Shown here piece by piece: positions 16,959 through 25,988 of a stretch of DNA of 64,000 bases (within the stretch, counting starts at the first letter, position 1; each line of letters begins with the position of its first letter). The notes under the pieces were generated by a model. That model made no database searches. It saw nothing but the letters and a program-made list of their open reading frames with translations, and was not told where the DNA came from. Made by a program: the position numbers and the translations under genes. This DNA is from Qipengyuania aurantiaca (lineage in GTDB: Bacteria > Pseudomonadota > Alphaproteobacteria > Sphingomonadales > Sphingomonadaceae): contig NZ_CP081295.1 of NCBI RefSeq assembly GCF_019711375.1, positions 1,612,001-1,676,000 of the forward strand, in the 5' to 3' direction.

Positions 16959-17726
16959 CTAACGTCCACACCCCTTGCATTCCGGGTCCTTGGCAATCGT
17001 AAACTGCCGCATGCCCGGTTTCATCCCGTCGAGCAGGTTCACGCGGCTCCACTGCGGGTCGCCATAGGCGCTGACGCCATCGAGCAGGACGCGGATGGCG
17101 TGTAGCGCGGCGAAAGTGGCGACCCAGCCGGCCATGGCGCCCAGCATCCCGTCCTCGGCGCAGGTGTCGCAGTCTTCGGCGTCGAAAGCGTCGCCGACGA
17201 AGCAGCGGTAGCAAGCCTCTTCGGGCAGGTGGCCCGCAAAGGCACCGACCTGGCCCTGAAAGCGACCGACAGCGGCGGAGAGGAGCGGGACGCCCGCGCG
17301 CACGCAGGCATCGGAAACGGCGAGGCGGGTGGCGAAATTGTCGGTGCCGTCGAGGACGAGGTCTGCGCCTGTCACCAAGGCGTCGGCACGGGCTGCGTCG
17401 ATGCGGCGGTCGCTGATCTCGACGTCGAGTTCGGGGTCGAACAGCTTGACCCAGCGCTTGGCGGAAATGGCCTTGCCGTGGCCGATGTCGCGTTCGTTGT
17501 AGAGCGTCTGGCGCTGGAGGTTGGAGGCGTCGACCTTGTCGTCGTCGACCAGAGTCAGCTTCCCGATCCCGGCGGCGGCGAGATATTGCAGCGCCGGGCT
17601 GCCGATGCCGCCGAGGCCGACCAGCACGAGGTGCTTGCCCGCCAGCGCGACTTGGCCCGCGCCGCCGACTTCGGGCAGGACGATGTGGCGCGCGAAGCGA
17701 TCGAGGCGTTCGGGCGACAGGCTCAC
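16959..17726 (-). CDS. HesA/MoeB/ThiF family E1-like adenylyltransferase
   Basis: A 255-residue ubiquitin-E1-like enzyme that adenylates the C-terminus of a sulfur-carrier protein (MoaD or ThiS type) for molybdopterin or thiamine synthesis. Seen: ATP site GLGGIGSPALQYLAAAGIG, DDDKVDASNLQRQTLY, DGTDNFATR, zinc Cys pairs CYRC and CKGC near the C-terminus, and a central CDTCAEDGML with the candidate catalytic Cys. No rhodanese domain is attached. The GTG start at 17726 overlaps the stop of the DUF983 gene (GTGA). A Moco role fits the molybdopterin enzyme at 28181, though that link is inference. Confidence 0.88.
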   Translation of the reverse strand: MSLSPERLDRFARHIVLPEVGGAGQVALAGKHLVLVGLGGIGSPALQYLAAAGIGKLTLVDDDKVDASNLQRQTLYNERDIGHGKAISAKRWVKLFDPELDVEISDRRIDAARADALVTGADLVLDGTDNFATRLAVSDACVRAGVPLLSAAVGRFQGQVGAFAGHLPEEACYRCFVGDAFDAEDCDTCAEDGMLGAMAGWVATFAALHAIRVLLDGVSAYGDPQWSRVNLLDGMKPGMRQFTIAKDPECKGCGR

Positions 17727-18154
17727 GCGGGCGGCTCCCCGGCGCGTTCCTTGCGGAAGCCGTGCATCCCGTTCCACCATTGCAGCGCAATCACGCCGCC
17801 CTTGGAGGGCTGGAGCAGGCCGATCAGCATGACCACCGCCAGCGGGATGACGATGGCAAGCAGCGCCATGGCCGAAAGCGCAAAGCCGGTCACAAGAGCG
17901 ATGATGACGGGTGCGAGCAGATGGCCGGTCACGAAGATGCCGATATAGGCCGGCAAATCGTCGGCGCGCTGGCCGGATATGTCGAGCTGGCAATGGGCGC
18001 AGGTATCGACCGGTTTGAGCCACTTGCGAAACAGCTTGCCCTCGCCACAGCGCGGGCAGCGGCCCAGCACACCGCGAAGCAGGCACGCCATGAACGTGGC
18101 GGGCAGATCGTAGCGGGCGTTGGACTCGTCGGTCGGGTCGGTGGACAGGCTCAT
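17723..18154 (-). CDS. DUF983 family membrane protein
   Basis: A 143-residue protein: a zinc-ribbon-like N-terminal half (GRCPRCGEGKLF and CAHCQLDISG, four Cys) followed by two transmembrane helices (about residues 70-115) and a short cytoplasmic tail with WWNGMHGFRKE. DUF983 proteins are widespread in alphaproteobacteria, near cytochrome oxidase or cofactor genes, with no firmly assigned function. Overlap with the E1-like gene implies coupled translation. The 114 bp between it and dnaA hold nothing I recognise. Confidence 0.85.
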   Translation of the reverse strand: MSLSTDPTDESNARYDLPATFMACLLRGVLGRCPRCGEGKLFRKWLKPVDTCAHCQLDISGQRADDLPAYIGIFVTGHLLAPVIIALVTGFALSAMALLAIVIPLAVVMLIGLLQPSKGGVIALQWWNGMHGFRKERAGEPPA

Positions 18155-18268
18155 GGAAAGCCTGTTGGCATCATGTTGGTTGGCTGTCGACAGGCCTCTG
18201 CGATGGACCTGTCGACGAGCACTCCCCCCTTTTGAGAGCGATCCGAAGGGCTGGGATGATGCGGGTGA

Positions 18269-19729
18269 TCAGCTTTCGAGCTGGCGCAGCAGGCTGCGCA
18301 CGTCTCCGTCCATGTCGGCATCGCGCTGGCGCAGGTCTTCGATCAGGCGCACGGCGTGGATGACGGTGGAGTGATCGCGGCCGCCGAACTTGCGGCCGAT
18401 TTCTGGATAGCTGCGCGGGGTCAGCACCTTGGAAAGGTACATCGCGACCTGGCGCGGGCGGACAACGGCACGCGCGCGGCGCTTGCTCGACATCTCGCTG
18501 CGGTCGATGCGATAGAACTGGCATACGGTGCGCTGGATCTCGTCAATCGTGATCCGGCGGCGGTTGGCCGAGAGGATGTCGGTCAGCTGCTCTTCCGCAA
18601 GCTGGAGCGAGACTTCCTGGCCCGTAAGCTGCGCATAGGCGATCAGCTTGTTGAGGCCGCCGACCAGTTCGCGGACATTGCGCGTGATCGTGCGGGCGAG
18701 GAATTCGATGACGTCCTCGGGCACGGCAAGCGGTGCAAACTTGGTGAGCTTGGAGTGCAGGATCTTCTTCCTGAGTTCGATATCGGCCGGCTGGATGTCG
18801 GCGACAAGACCCATGGAAAGGCGCGAGAGAAGGCGCGGTTCGACCCCGTCCAAGGCCTGCGGGGCACGGTCGGCGGCGAAGACCAGGCGCTTGCCTTCGG
18901 CGAGCAGCGCGTCGATCGTGTAGAGCAGTTCTTCCTGCGCCGATGCCTTGCCGATGATGAACTGGATGTCGTCGACCAGCAGAAGGTCGAAGCTGCGCAG
19001 GCGCGCCTTGAATTCGATCATCCGGTTGGCCTTCAGGGCCTGAACGAATTCGACCATGAAGCGCTCGGCGCTGCAGTAGAAGATGCGGCTGCGGCTGTGC
19101 GTCTGCAGGAAAGTGTGGCCGATGGCGTGCAGCAGGTGCGTCTTGCCCTGGCCGGTGGCGGCCTTGAGGTAGAGCGGCGAGAACTGCGGCTTTTCGGTCG
19201 CCGCCATGCGCTGCGCGGCGTTGAAGGCGAGGATATTCGCCTCGCCCGTCACGAAAGCGGCAAAGGTGAGGCTGGCGTCGAGACCCACGGAGGAAGTGAA
19301 GCCGGTATCGCCGAGCGTGTCGGCGCCGATGGCCATCATCGAGGTATCGGCGTCGTTCGCCGGGCGGCGGCCGTCGCTGTGCAGGCGCAGGTCGGCGACC
19401 TGGCGGCGGCCCGGGTGGACCGAAATGGCAACCTTGCGCACTTCGCTGCGGGCGATCTTCCACGCCAGGCTCAGGCGGTCGGCAAAGCGATCCTTGACCC
19501 AGTTGGCGCTGAATTCGGTCGGCAGGAAAAGGTCGAGCGTGCCGGTTTCGGCATCGATCTTGCCCAGCTGGATCGGCTTGATCCACTGGCTGTGAAGCTG
19601 GTGACCCAGATCCTTGCGCAGCCCCTGGCTGATGTCGGCCCAATCGGCCGCCAGGTTCACCGCATCCAGATCTTCCATTTCGTCAATTGCCTTCCGCTTG
19701 CCCAAAGGCCCGCTTGCCGATTTTGCCAT
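18269..19729 (-). CDS. dnaA: Chromosomal replication initiator protein DnaA
   Basis: DnaA binds origin DnaA boxes and, with ATP, unwinds oriC. 486 residues: an N-terminal DnaB/self-association domain (about 30-100), a linker, AAA+ with Walker A ATGQGKTHLLHAIGH and Walker B LLLVDDIQF, and the C-terminal box-binding helix-turn-helix ending GGRDHSTVIHAVRLIEDL. Two ATGs compete (19738, 19729): the GGGGGGA tract is adjacent to the first but 9 nt from the second, so 19729 is preferred. The 468 bp upstream separate it from rpsT on the same strand. Confidence 0.96.
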   Translation of the reverse strand: MAKSASGPLGKRKAIDEMEDLDAVNLAADWADISQGLRKDLGHQLHSQWIKPIQLGKIDAETGTLDLFLPTEFSANWVKDRFADRLSLAWKIARSEVRKVAISVHPGRRQVADLRLHSDGRRPANDADTSMMAIGADTLGDTGFTSSVGLDASLTFAAFVTGEANILAFNAAQRMAATEKPQFSPLYLKAATGQGKTHLLHAIGHTFLQTHSRSRIFYCSAERFMVEFVQALKANRMIEFKARLRSFDLLLVDDIQFIIGKASAQEELLYTIDALLAEGKRLVFAADRAPQALDGVEPRLLSRLSMGLVADIQPADIELRKKILHSKLTKFAPLAVPEDVIEFLARTITRNVRELVGGLNKLIAYAQLTGQEVSLQLAEEQLTDILSANRRRITIDEIQRTVCQFYRIDRSEMSSKRRARAVVRPRQVAMYLSKVLTPRSYPEIGRKFGGRDHSTVIHAVRLIEDLRQRDADMDGDVRSLLRQLES

Positions 19730-20197
19730 TACAAACATTCCCCCCGAGCGGACCCATCCAAGGCCGCCAGTTACGCGTCTTTTTCAAAGGCCGGTGAGGG
19801 TGAATAGGCACGGCTCTGCCGTACCCGGAATCGCGTGATTCACGGGTGGTCCCTCCCCATAGGCCATCGATGTGAATACCCGGGCTGTCCCCCCCGAGCA
19901 GGACTATTGTGTAGGTCGCTCACGAGATGAGTCGCAAGGGGGATAACTGTAAAAAAGTCGAAATAATGTTGTTGACTCACCCCTGACCCGCAGGCCTGCG
20001 TTGATGTGTTTGAAAAAGCTATAATTTTATTCGAAACCACCTGCGAATCGCGGGGATTCCGTGACTTCTTTTCGGAGGCAACCGGCGTTGCATTTTGGCA
20101 TGCAACGCAACTCGTCCCAAGATAGCACGAAGGGGCCGTCGCATGGCGCGACGACCCCTTCGGAAAAATGCGAATCCGGCCGCAGCCGGAGCGCGAA
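19730..20197. other. dnaA-rpsT intergenic region with DnaA-box-like sites
   Basis: 468 bp without a gene. The part from about 19880 to 20050 is AT-rich for this genome. Loose matches to the DnaA box TTATNCACA are seen at 19871-19879 (minus strand GTATTCACA, one mismatch) and, with two mismatches each, at 19799-19807, 19836-19844 and 19938-19946. It must hold the dnaA promoter. Autoregulation by DnaA or an origin-like element are possibilities; neither is demonstrated. Confidence 0.4.
20128..20162 (-). terminator. Long hairpin downstream of rpsT
   Basis: A 15-bp stem (CGAAGGGGCCGTCGC against GCGACGACCCCTTCG, one mismatch) with a 5-nt loop, starting about 36 bp past the rpsT stop. No T-run follows it on the rpsT strand, so it is either a weak terminator or a 3'-end stabilising structure. 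Confidence 0.45.
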
Positions 20198-20458
20198 TCA
20201 GAGCGCGGCGACGCGCTTCGTGAGACGGCTCAGCTTCCGCGATGCGGTGTTCTTGTGCATCACGCCGCGAGCGACGCCGCGAGCCAGTTCGGGCTGGGCG
20301 TTCTTGAGAGCGGTCTGGGCGGCGTCCTTGTCGCCGGCTTCACAGGCCGTTTCGACCTTTTTCACGAAGCCACGGATGCGGCTCATGCGCGCACCGTTGA
20401 TCTCGGCGCGGCGGGTGTTGCGACGAATGCGCTTCTTGGCTTGCGGCGTATTGGCCAT
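20198..20458 (-). CDS. rpsT: 30S ribosomal protein S20
   Basis: An 86-residue basic helical protein starting [20 protein letters not shown] and ending [15 protein letters not shown], matching S20, which binds the 5' domain of 16S rRNA. The frame opens upstream but the ATG at 20458 is the family start. A promoter of the CTTGAC-N17-TAAGTG type lies about 90 bp upstream. Confidence 0.96.
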   Translation of the reverse strand: MANTPQAKKRIRRNTRRAEINGARMSRIRGFVKKVETACEAGDKDAAQTALKNAQPELARGVARGVMHKNTASRKLSRLTKRVAAL

Positions 20459-20545
20459 GTTTGTCCTCGGTCGGGCCGCAGGAAGAGCGGCGAAAAATCT
20501 GTGTGGGCGTGTCGAAAAAGGCGGTTGGACCGCCGGAAAGCGGCG

Positions 20546-20574
20546 CACTTAGCGGCGAGGGTGCGAATCGTCAA
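20546..20574 (-). promoter_or_regulatory. Predicted sigma-70-type promoter of rpsT
   Basis: On the minus strand: TTGACG (20574-20569), 17-bp spacer, TAAGTG (20551-20546), preceded by GC. This layout nearly matches the rpmH and tRNA-Lys promoters of the window. It predicts a leader of about 80 nt. Confidence 0.5.
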
Positions 20575-20658
20575 GCAAATCGTCCATCCCCACCTTGGAA
20601 CCGCGTGCAGCGCCTTCGGTTGCCCCTATATGGGTAACGCGCAGCAAAAGGACAAGCG

Positions 20659-21057
20659 GTGACCGAAAAGCTCGAAATGACCGACGCCGAATGGCGCGAG
20701 AAGCTCAGCCCCGAACAGTATCACGTGCTACGCGAAAAGGGCACGGAGCGGGCCTTCACGGGCAAATACGAAAAGAACAAGGCAGACGGCGAATACCATT
20801 GCGCCGCCTGCGGGCAGCTCCTGTTCGAGAGCGCCGAGAAATACGACAGCGGATCGGGCTGGCCCAGCTTCACCGCGCCGGCCGATGAGGACGCAGTCGA
20901 GGCGCATCGCGATGTCAGCCATGGCATGGTGCGCACCGAGGTCGTCTGCTCGAAATGCGAAGGCCATCTCGGCCATGTCTTTCCCGATGGCCCCGGAGAA
21001 ACGGGCCTGCGCTATTGCATCAACTCTGCGGCGCTCGATTTCGAACCGGAGGACTGA
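20659..21057 (+). CDS. msrB: Peptide-methionine (R)-S-oxide reductase
   Basis: MsrB repairs the R epimer of oxidised methionine in proteins. 132 residues with the zinc site CAAC and [14 protein letters not shown], and the catalytic Cys in [13 protein letters not shown]; a true Cys, not selenocysteine. The GTG start at 20659 is the best candidate. Its partner msrA is 15 kb away at 35578, not linked. Confidence 0.95.
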   Translation: MTEKLEMTDAEWREKLSPEQYHVLREKGTERAFTGKYEKNKADGEYHCAACGQLLFESAEKYDSGSGWPSFTAPADEDAVEAHRDVSHGMVRTEVVCSKCEGHLGHVFPDGPGETGLRYCINSAALDFEPED

Positions 21058-21181
21058 CCGGCTCTTTGCGCCTTTGCGTTCATCGCGTTAACCCGAGGTT
21101 CCGTCTCGCCATGACAGATTGTGGCGGATATAGGGCGGCACTCGGGCCGTGGCCCATGCAAGATTAGGAAAGCCGGAGCGA

Positions 21182-23380
21182 ATGGACAGACGGGGCAACC
21201 GCCGCAAAAGCAGCAAGCGGGCCGAGCAGGCTCGCCGCGCCGAAGCGGAGGGCCAGCGCGATTACAGCGGCGTGAAGCGGTTCTTCAAGCGGCTCTTCCT
21301 CTGGGGCGGCGGCCTGGCGCTGCTGGGTGTCGTATTCCTCGGCATCGCGGTGGGCTTTGCCGCGCGCTCGCTCCCCAGCTTCTACCAGCTCAAGGCGACG
21401 CAGAACGCGCAGACCATCGTCGTGCGCGCGCGCGACGGCACCGAGATCGTCGAACTCGGGCCGAGCTATGGCCGCTGGATCCCCTCGGAGGAAATCCCGC
21501 AGGTGATGAAGGATGCGATGGTTTCGGTCGAGGACCGGCGCTTCTATTCGCATTTCGGCACCGACCCGGTCCGCCTGACCGGCGCGGTGATCGAAGGCGT
21601 TACCGGTGAACGCGCGCGAGTGGGCGGGACCTCCACCATCACGCAGCAGCTGGCGCGCAACGTCTTCCTCAACTCCAACCGCACGCTCGACCGCAAGCTG
21701 CGCGAGGCGATCCTCGCCATGGCGTTGGAATGGAAGTTCTCGAAGGAGCAGATCCTCGAGCTCTATCTCAACAAGGTCTATTTCGGCGGCGGGGCCTATG
21801 GCATCGATTCGGCGAGCCGGAAGTTCTTCAGCCATCCCGCTACCGAACTCTCTACCGCGGAGGCCGCGATCATCGCCGGGCTGGTGAAAGCGCCGAGCCG
21901 CTATTCGCCCACCGCCGATGTCGACGCCGCCGTCGGCCGCGCCAGCGTGGTGCTGCGGCTGATGCGCGAGCAGGGCAAGATCAGCGCGAGCGACGCGCAG
22001 GTCGATGTCTCGGCGGTCAAGCTCAAGCAGGAGCAGGGCACGAATTCGGTGCGTTATTTCACCGACTGGGCGCTGCCCCAGCTCGACGTGCTGCTGCCCG
22101 AAACCTTCGAGCCGATCGAGGTGTGGACCACGCTGGATCCCGGCATGCAGAAGGCGGCGACCGCCGCGATCCAGGGCAACGCGCCCGAAGGCGCGCAGGG
22201 CGCGCTTGTCAGCCTCGACCGCGACGGGGCGATCCTCGCGCTGGTGGGCGGGACCGACTACGTCGAGACCAATTACAACCGCGCCACCAACGCCATGCGC
22301 CAGCCCGGATCGAGCTGGAAGCTGTTCGTCTATCTCGCGGCGCTGGAAGCGGGCTACACGCCCAACGACCGCGTGGTCGATACGCCGGTGTCGATCGGCG
22401 GATGGAGTCCGAAGAATTCGAACGGCCGCAACATCGGCGAGACGAATTTGCGCACGGCGTTTGCCTATTCGATCAACACCGTGGCCGCGCAGCTCGGCAA
22501 CGAAGTCGGCTTCAGCCAGGTCGCCTCGATGGCGCGGCGCTTCGGCATCACCTCGCCGATCAATACCTATCCCGCCATGGTGCTGGGATCGAACGAGGTG
22601 CGCCTGATCGACATGGCGCGCGCCTTTGCCGCGGTCTCGGCGGGCGGCTCTTCGGTCGAGCCCTATGGCATCGTGAAGGTGACGACGGCGGAGGGAGAGC
22701 TGCTTTACCAGCACAAGCGCGCCCGCAGCACGCAGCTCGTGCCCGAGCATGTCGCGCGCGGGATCACCGATCTCCTGCAGGCGGCGGTCCAGACGGGCAC
22801 CGGCCGGGCGGCGCAGATCGGGCGTCCGGTGGCAGGCAAGACCGGCACGACCAGCTCGAACAAGGACGGCTATTTCGTCGGCTTCTCTTCCGGCGTGACT
22901 ACTGCTGTGTGGATGGGCCGCGACGATAACCGCCGCGTAAGCGGCCTCCAGGGCGGACGCGCTCCGGCGCAGGCCTTTGCCGCCTTCATGCGCTATGCAG
23001 TGAAGGACCGTCCGGTGGAGGAATTCGATACAGAGCTGCAACTGCCCGAATGGCAGCTGGACGAGGAAGACGACTTCTTCTTCGGCGACCCGGACGAGTA
23101 TTACTACATCGACGAACAGGGCAATCTGATCGAGCCGGGCCGTGGTGCGCCCGGCCCTGACGGGGCGCTGCCGGGACCGGGCGAAGCGCCGCAGCCGGGC
23201 GCGGGCGACGACGGCACTCTGCCGCGTATCCAGCGCGTGCCGGGTCCTCGCCAGCCTTCGACCGGACGCGGGGCGGATGGCGCGCCGCAAGCGATCGACG
23301 ACGATTTCCTCGACGGGGTCATCGGCCGCGACCGGCCCCGTCCCTCGCCGACACCGACCCGGCCTCCCGACCGGCCCTGA
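21182..23380 (+). CDS. mrcA: Penicillin-binding protein 1A (bifunctional)
   Basis: A class A PBP that polymerises and crosslinks peptidoglycan in the periplasm. 732 residues: cytoplasmic basic N-terminus, one membrane anchor (about 40-60), glycosyltransferase domain with EDRRFYSHFGTDPVRL and GGTSTITQQLARN, then the transpeptidase domain with the nucleophile motif PGSSWK, SINT and the KTGTT box. After about residue 620 comes a low-complexity acidic then Pro/Gly-rich tail (EDDFFFGDPDEYYYID). ATG 21182 is preferred over an upstream ATG because GGAGCG precedes it. A strong hairpin terminator follows. Confidence 0.94.
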   Translation: MDRRGNRRKSSKRAEQARRAEAEGQRDYSGVKRFFKRLFLWGGGLALLGVVFLGIAVGFAARSLPSFYQLKATQNAQTIVVRARDGTEIVELGPSYGRWIPSEEIPQVMKDAMVSVEDRRFYSHFGTDPVRLTGAVIEGVTGERARVGGTSTITQQLARNVFLNSNRTLDRKLREAILAMALEWKFSKEQILELYLNKVYFGGGAYGIDSASRKFFSHPATELSTAEAAIIAGLVKAPSRYSPTADVDAAVGRASVVLRLMREQGKISASDAQVDVSAVKLKQEQGTNSVRYFTDWALPQLDVLLPETFEPIEVWTTLDPGMQKAATAAIQGNAPEGAQGALVSLDRDGAILALVGGTDYVETNYNRATNAMRQPGSSWKLFVYLAALEAGYTPNDRVVDTPVSIGGWSPKNSNGRNIGETNLRTAFAYSINTVAAQLGNEVGFSQVASMARRFGITSPINTYPAMVLGSNEVRLIDMARAFAAVSAGGSSVEPYGIVKVTTAEGELLYQHKRARSTQLVPEHVARGITDLLQAAVQTGTGRAAQIGRPVAGKTGTTSSNKDGYFVGFSSGVTTAVWMGRDDNRRVSGLQGGRAPAQAFAAFMRYAVKDRPVEEFDTELQLPEWQLDEEDDFFFGDPDEYYYIDEQGNLIEPGRGAPGPDGALPGPGEAPQPGAGDDGTLPRIQRVPGPRQPSTGRGADGAPQAIDDDFLDGVIGRDRPRPSPTPTRPPDRP

Positions 23381-23396
23381 CCGTCAGGCGATAAAG

Positions 23397-23434
23397 AAAA
23401 AGGCCCTCCCGGCGCGAACCGGGAGGGCCTTTTC
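23397..23434. terminator. Bidirectional intrinsic terminator
   Basis: A perfect 12-bp stem, AGGCCCTCCCGG / CCGGGAGGGCCT, with loop CGCGAA, flanked by A-run and T-run. It lies between the convergent mrcA and degP-type genes and can serve both. Confidence 0.9.
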
Positions 23435-23454
23435 GTTGCGGAAGCCAGAGCGTC

Positions 23455-24999
23455 CTAGCGCAGGCGAACCGCGATATACTGCGGCGAGCCGCCACGACGC
23501 TGGACCCGTAGCAGGACCGCGTCGCGATCGTCGGACTGTGCGCCGCGAACGATCTTTTCCAGATCGGCGACATCGACCAGCGGGTTGTAATTCGCCGTCA
23601 GCAGGATGTCCCCGCGACGCAGGCCCTTGCGCGCCGCGTCGGAGTTCTGGTCGACCGAAGCAACCACCAGGCCGCGCGTAGCGGCATCCGCGCCCAGCTG
23701 GCGGGCGATTGCCGGCGTCAGTTCGAGAACCTGAAGGCCGAGGCTGTTCTCGATCACCTCGTTGTCGCTCGGCGCCATGTCGTCTTCCGGCTCGGCGTCG
23801 GGATCGAACATCTGGCTCTGGCGAAGCTCTTCCTCGCTCGGGCGCTTACCGACGGTGACGTTGATCTGTCGGCGCTGGCCATCGCGCATGACTTCGACCG
23901 GGATGGTCGTGCCCGGCGCGATATTGGCGACGAGGTAGGACAGCGTCTGGTCGGGTGTGACCTCGCGGCCGTTGACCGTAAGCACGATATCGCCCGGCTC
24001 GATGCCCGCGCGCGCGGCGGCTTCGCCCGGCTGGACCATCTGAACGATCTCGCCGCGATTACGGCGCAGGCCGAGCGAGGCGGCGACATCGTCGTTCACC
24101 GGCTGGATCTGGATGCCGAGATAGCCGCGCTCGATCTCGACGCCGCGGACCAGCTTGTCGACGATGGGCTCGGCGGTCTCGGCGGGAATCGCAAAGCCGA
24201 TGCCCACGCTGCCGCCGGTCGGCGAAATGATGGCGTTGTTGATGCCGATCACATTGCCCTGCATGTCGAACAGCGGACCGCCCGAATTGCCGCGGTTGAT
24301 GCTGGCATCGGTCTGGAGATAGCGGTCGTAAGCGCCGCCACCCGCGCTACGCAGCACGCTGGAGACGATGCCGCTGGTCACAGTGCCGCCAAGGCCGAAG
24401 GGGTTGCCGATGGCAATCACCCAGTCGCCCACGCGTGCCTGGCGCGAATCGCCGAAGGTCACGAAGGGAAAGGCCTCGCGGCGGCTGATCTTGAGCACGG
24501 CGAGATCGGACTGCGGGTCGGTGCCCACGACTTCGGCTTCGTATTCGTTGCCGTCGGGAAGGGTGACGGTCACCTCTTCCAGCTCTGCGCGCTGGCCGGG
24601 AGGGTTCACCACGTGATTGTTGGTGACGACATAGCCATCGGCCGAGATGATGAAGCCCGAACCCAGCGACTGGCCTTCGCGGAACTGCGGTTCGGCATCC
24701 TCGGTTTCGCCGCGGCGCTGGTTGAAGAGGTCTTCGAAGGGCGTGCCTGCGAAGGGATTGGTGTTGCGGCTCGCAACCTCGATCCGCTGGCGGGTGGAGA
24801 TGTTGACCACCGCCGGCTGCAATTGCTCGGTCAGGTCGGCAAAGCTTTCGGGCGCGCCGGCGCGGGGCACCACGCGGGCCATCTGGCTGTCGTCGTTCTG
24901 GGCGACCTGCGCTCCGGCCGGGAACCCGGCAAGGGAAAGGGCGGCACCACCGGCAAGCAGGGTGGCGGTTACGGAATAGGCATATCGCACTGGCTTCAC
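23455..24999 (-). CDS. degP: DegP/HtrA family periplasmic serine protease (Do)
   Basis: A 514-residue periplasmic protease/chaperone. Signal peptide at the N-terminus (VTATLLAGGAALSLAGFPAGAQ), then a trypsin-like domain with the triad His (VTNNHVV), Asp (SDLAVLKI) and Ser (GNSGGPLFD), then two PDZ domains (the first around GYLGIQIQPV, the second at the end with GLVVASVDQNSDAARKGL). It degrades or refolds damaged envelope proteins. Together with hflK-hflC upstream on the same strand it forms an envelope quality-control set seen in many alphaproteobacteria. Confidence 0.94.
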   Translation of the reverse strand: MKPVRYAYSVTATLLAGGAALSLAGFPAGAQVAQNDDSQMARVVPRAGAPESFADLTEQLQPAVVNISTRQRIEVASRNTNPFAGTPFEDLFNQRRGETEDAEPQFREGQSLGSGFIISADGYVVTNNHVVNPPGQRAELEEVTVTLPDGNEYEAEVVGTDPQSDLAVLKISRREAFPFVTFGDSRQARVGDWVIAIGNPFGLGGTVTSGIVSSVLRSAGGGAYDRYLQTDASINRGNSGGPLFDMQGNVIGINNAIISPTGGSVGIGFAIPAETAEPIVDKLVRGVEIERGYLGIQIQPVNDDVAASLGLRRNRGEIVQMVQPGEAAARAGIEPGDIVLTVNGREVTPDQTLSYLVANIAPGTTIPVEVMRDGQRRQINVTVGKRPSEEELRQSQMFDPDAEPEDDMAPSDNEVIENSLGLQVLELTPAIARQLGADAATRGLVVASVDQNSDAARKGLRRGDILLTANYNPLVDVADLEKIVRGAQSDDRDAVLLRVQRRGGSPQYIAVRLR

Positions 25000-25153
25000 G
25001 TCCTTCTCAGTATCCTCGTAAAATCGTCACGGGCGAGGGGGTCTGCATATCCTATGCAGCCCCCCGCCTGCGGTTCCGGTCCCTCATGCTGGCCCCGCGC
25101 GCTGAACGCGTCTTGAACGGGCTGATCGCGAGACGGAATGCTTCGACGAAGCG

Positions 25154-25987
25154 TCAACGCCGTCCGCGGAATTGCTGCAGGTACTCATTGTCGGGAGAGA
25201 GGATGATGCTGCTCGCAGCGTCGCCATTCTCGGCCGCGAAGGTCGCATCGTAGCTCTGCATCGCGCGGTAGAAATCGTAGAAGCTGGCGTCCTTGCCGAA
25301 GCTTTCGGCATAGATACGCGCGGCTTCCGCGTCGGCTTCGGCGCGGATGATGCGGGCATCGCGTCCGCCCTGCGCACGGATCGTGCGCGCTTCGCGCTGG
25401 CGATCCGATTCCATCCGGGTGAAGGCCGACTGCAGCGGCGCTTCGGGAAGGTCGGTGCGGGTGATCTGCACGTCCACCACCTCGGCGCCGTATTGGCGTG
25501 CCTGGCGGTCGAGATTGGCGCGCACGTTCTGCAGGGCCGAGCCGCGTTCGGCGGTCAGCATGGCCTGGAAGGTGCGGCGACCCAGTTCCTGGCGCAGCAC
25601 GGAGTTCAGGATCGGCTCGAGCGCGGTGCGCACGCCCTCCGTGGAACCGGCGCGTTCGACCATGCGCACGGGATTGGTGATACGGAAGCGCGCATAGGCG
25701 TTGACGAGCAGGCGCTGCTGGTCGTTCGAGAGGACTTCCTCGTCGTTCATTTCGAGGTCCAGCAGGCGCTTCTCGATCCGCACGACCTTGTCGACGAAGG
25801 GCCAGCGCCAGTGGAGCCCGGCGCCCATCTGGCCGTTCGGCGTGTTGATCGTGCCGACCGGTTCACCGGTGCGCACTATGACGACCTGCTCTTCCTCAGG
25901 CACGACGTAAGCGCTCAGCATCAGCGCCACGAGCGCGAGGCCGGCCGCGATGATCGAATAGCGGTGATCTTCCCACAAACGCTGCAT
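25154..25987 (-). CDS. hflC: Protease modulator HflC (SPFH protein)
   Basis: A 277-residue inner-membrane protein: one N-terminal transmembrane segment (AAGLALVALMLSAYVV), then a periplasmic SPFH/Band-7 domain (EEQVVIVRTGEPVG...) and a helical region with the conserved RAEADAEAARIYAE. With HflK it forms a large complex that regulates the FtsH protease. It starts one base after the hflK stop. The 154 bp between it and the degP-type gene show nothing recognised. Confidence 0.94.
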   Translation of the reverse strand: MQRLWEDHRYSIIAAGLALVALMLSAYVVPEEEQVVIVRTGEPVGTINTPNGQMGAGLHWRWPFVDKVVRIEKRLLDLEMNDEEVLSNDQQRLLVNAYARFRITNPVRMVERAGSTEGVRTALEPILNSVLRQELGRRTFQAMLTAERGSALQNVRANLDRQARQYGAEVVDVQITRTDLPEAPLQSAFTRMESDRQREARTIRAQGGRDARIIRAEADAEAARIYAESFGKDASFYDFYRAMQSYDATFAAENGDAASSIILSPDNEYLQQFRGRR

Positions 25988-25988
25988 C

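Noticed and set aside
20128..20162. A strong rho-independent terminator for rpsT
   Set aside because: The hairpin is long but has no T-run on the rpsT side; recorded with low confidence only.
19730..20197. A definite chromosomal origin
   Set aside because: Only one near-consensus DnaA box and no clear unwinding element; alphaproteobacterial origins are often elsewhere. Kept as a candidate only.
21164..23290. Very long open frames on the strand opposite PBP1A, and similar ones opposite yidC, TonB receptors and degP
   Set aside because: GC-rich DNA produces long antisense frames; the plus-strand PBP1A carries all family motifs and the antisense frame none.
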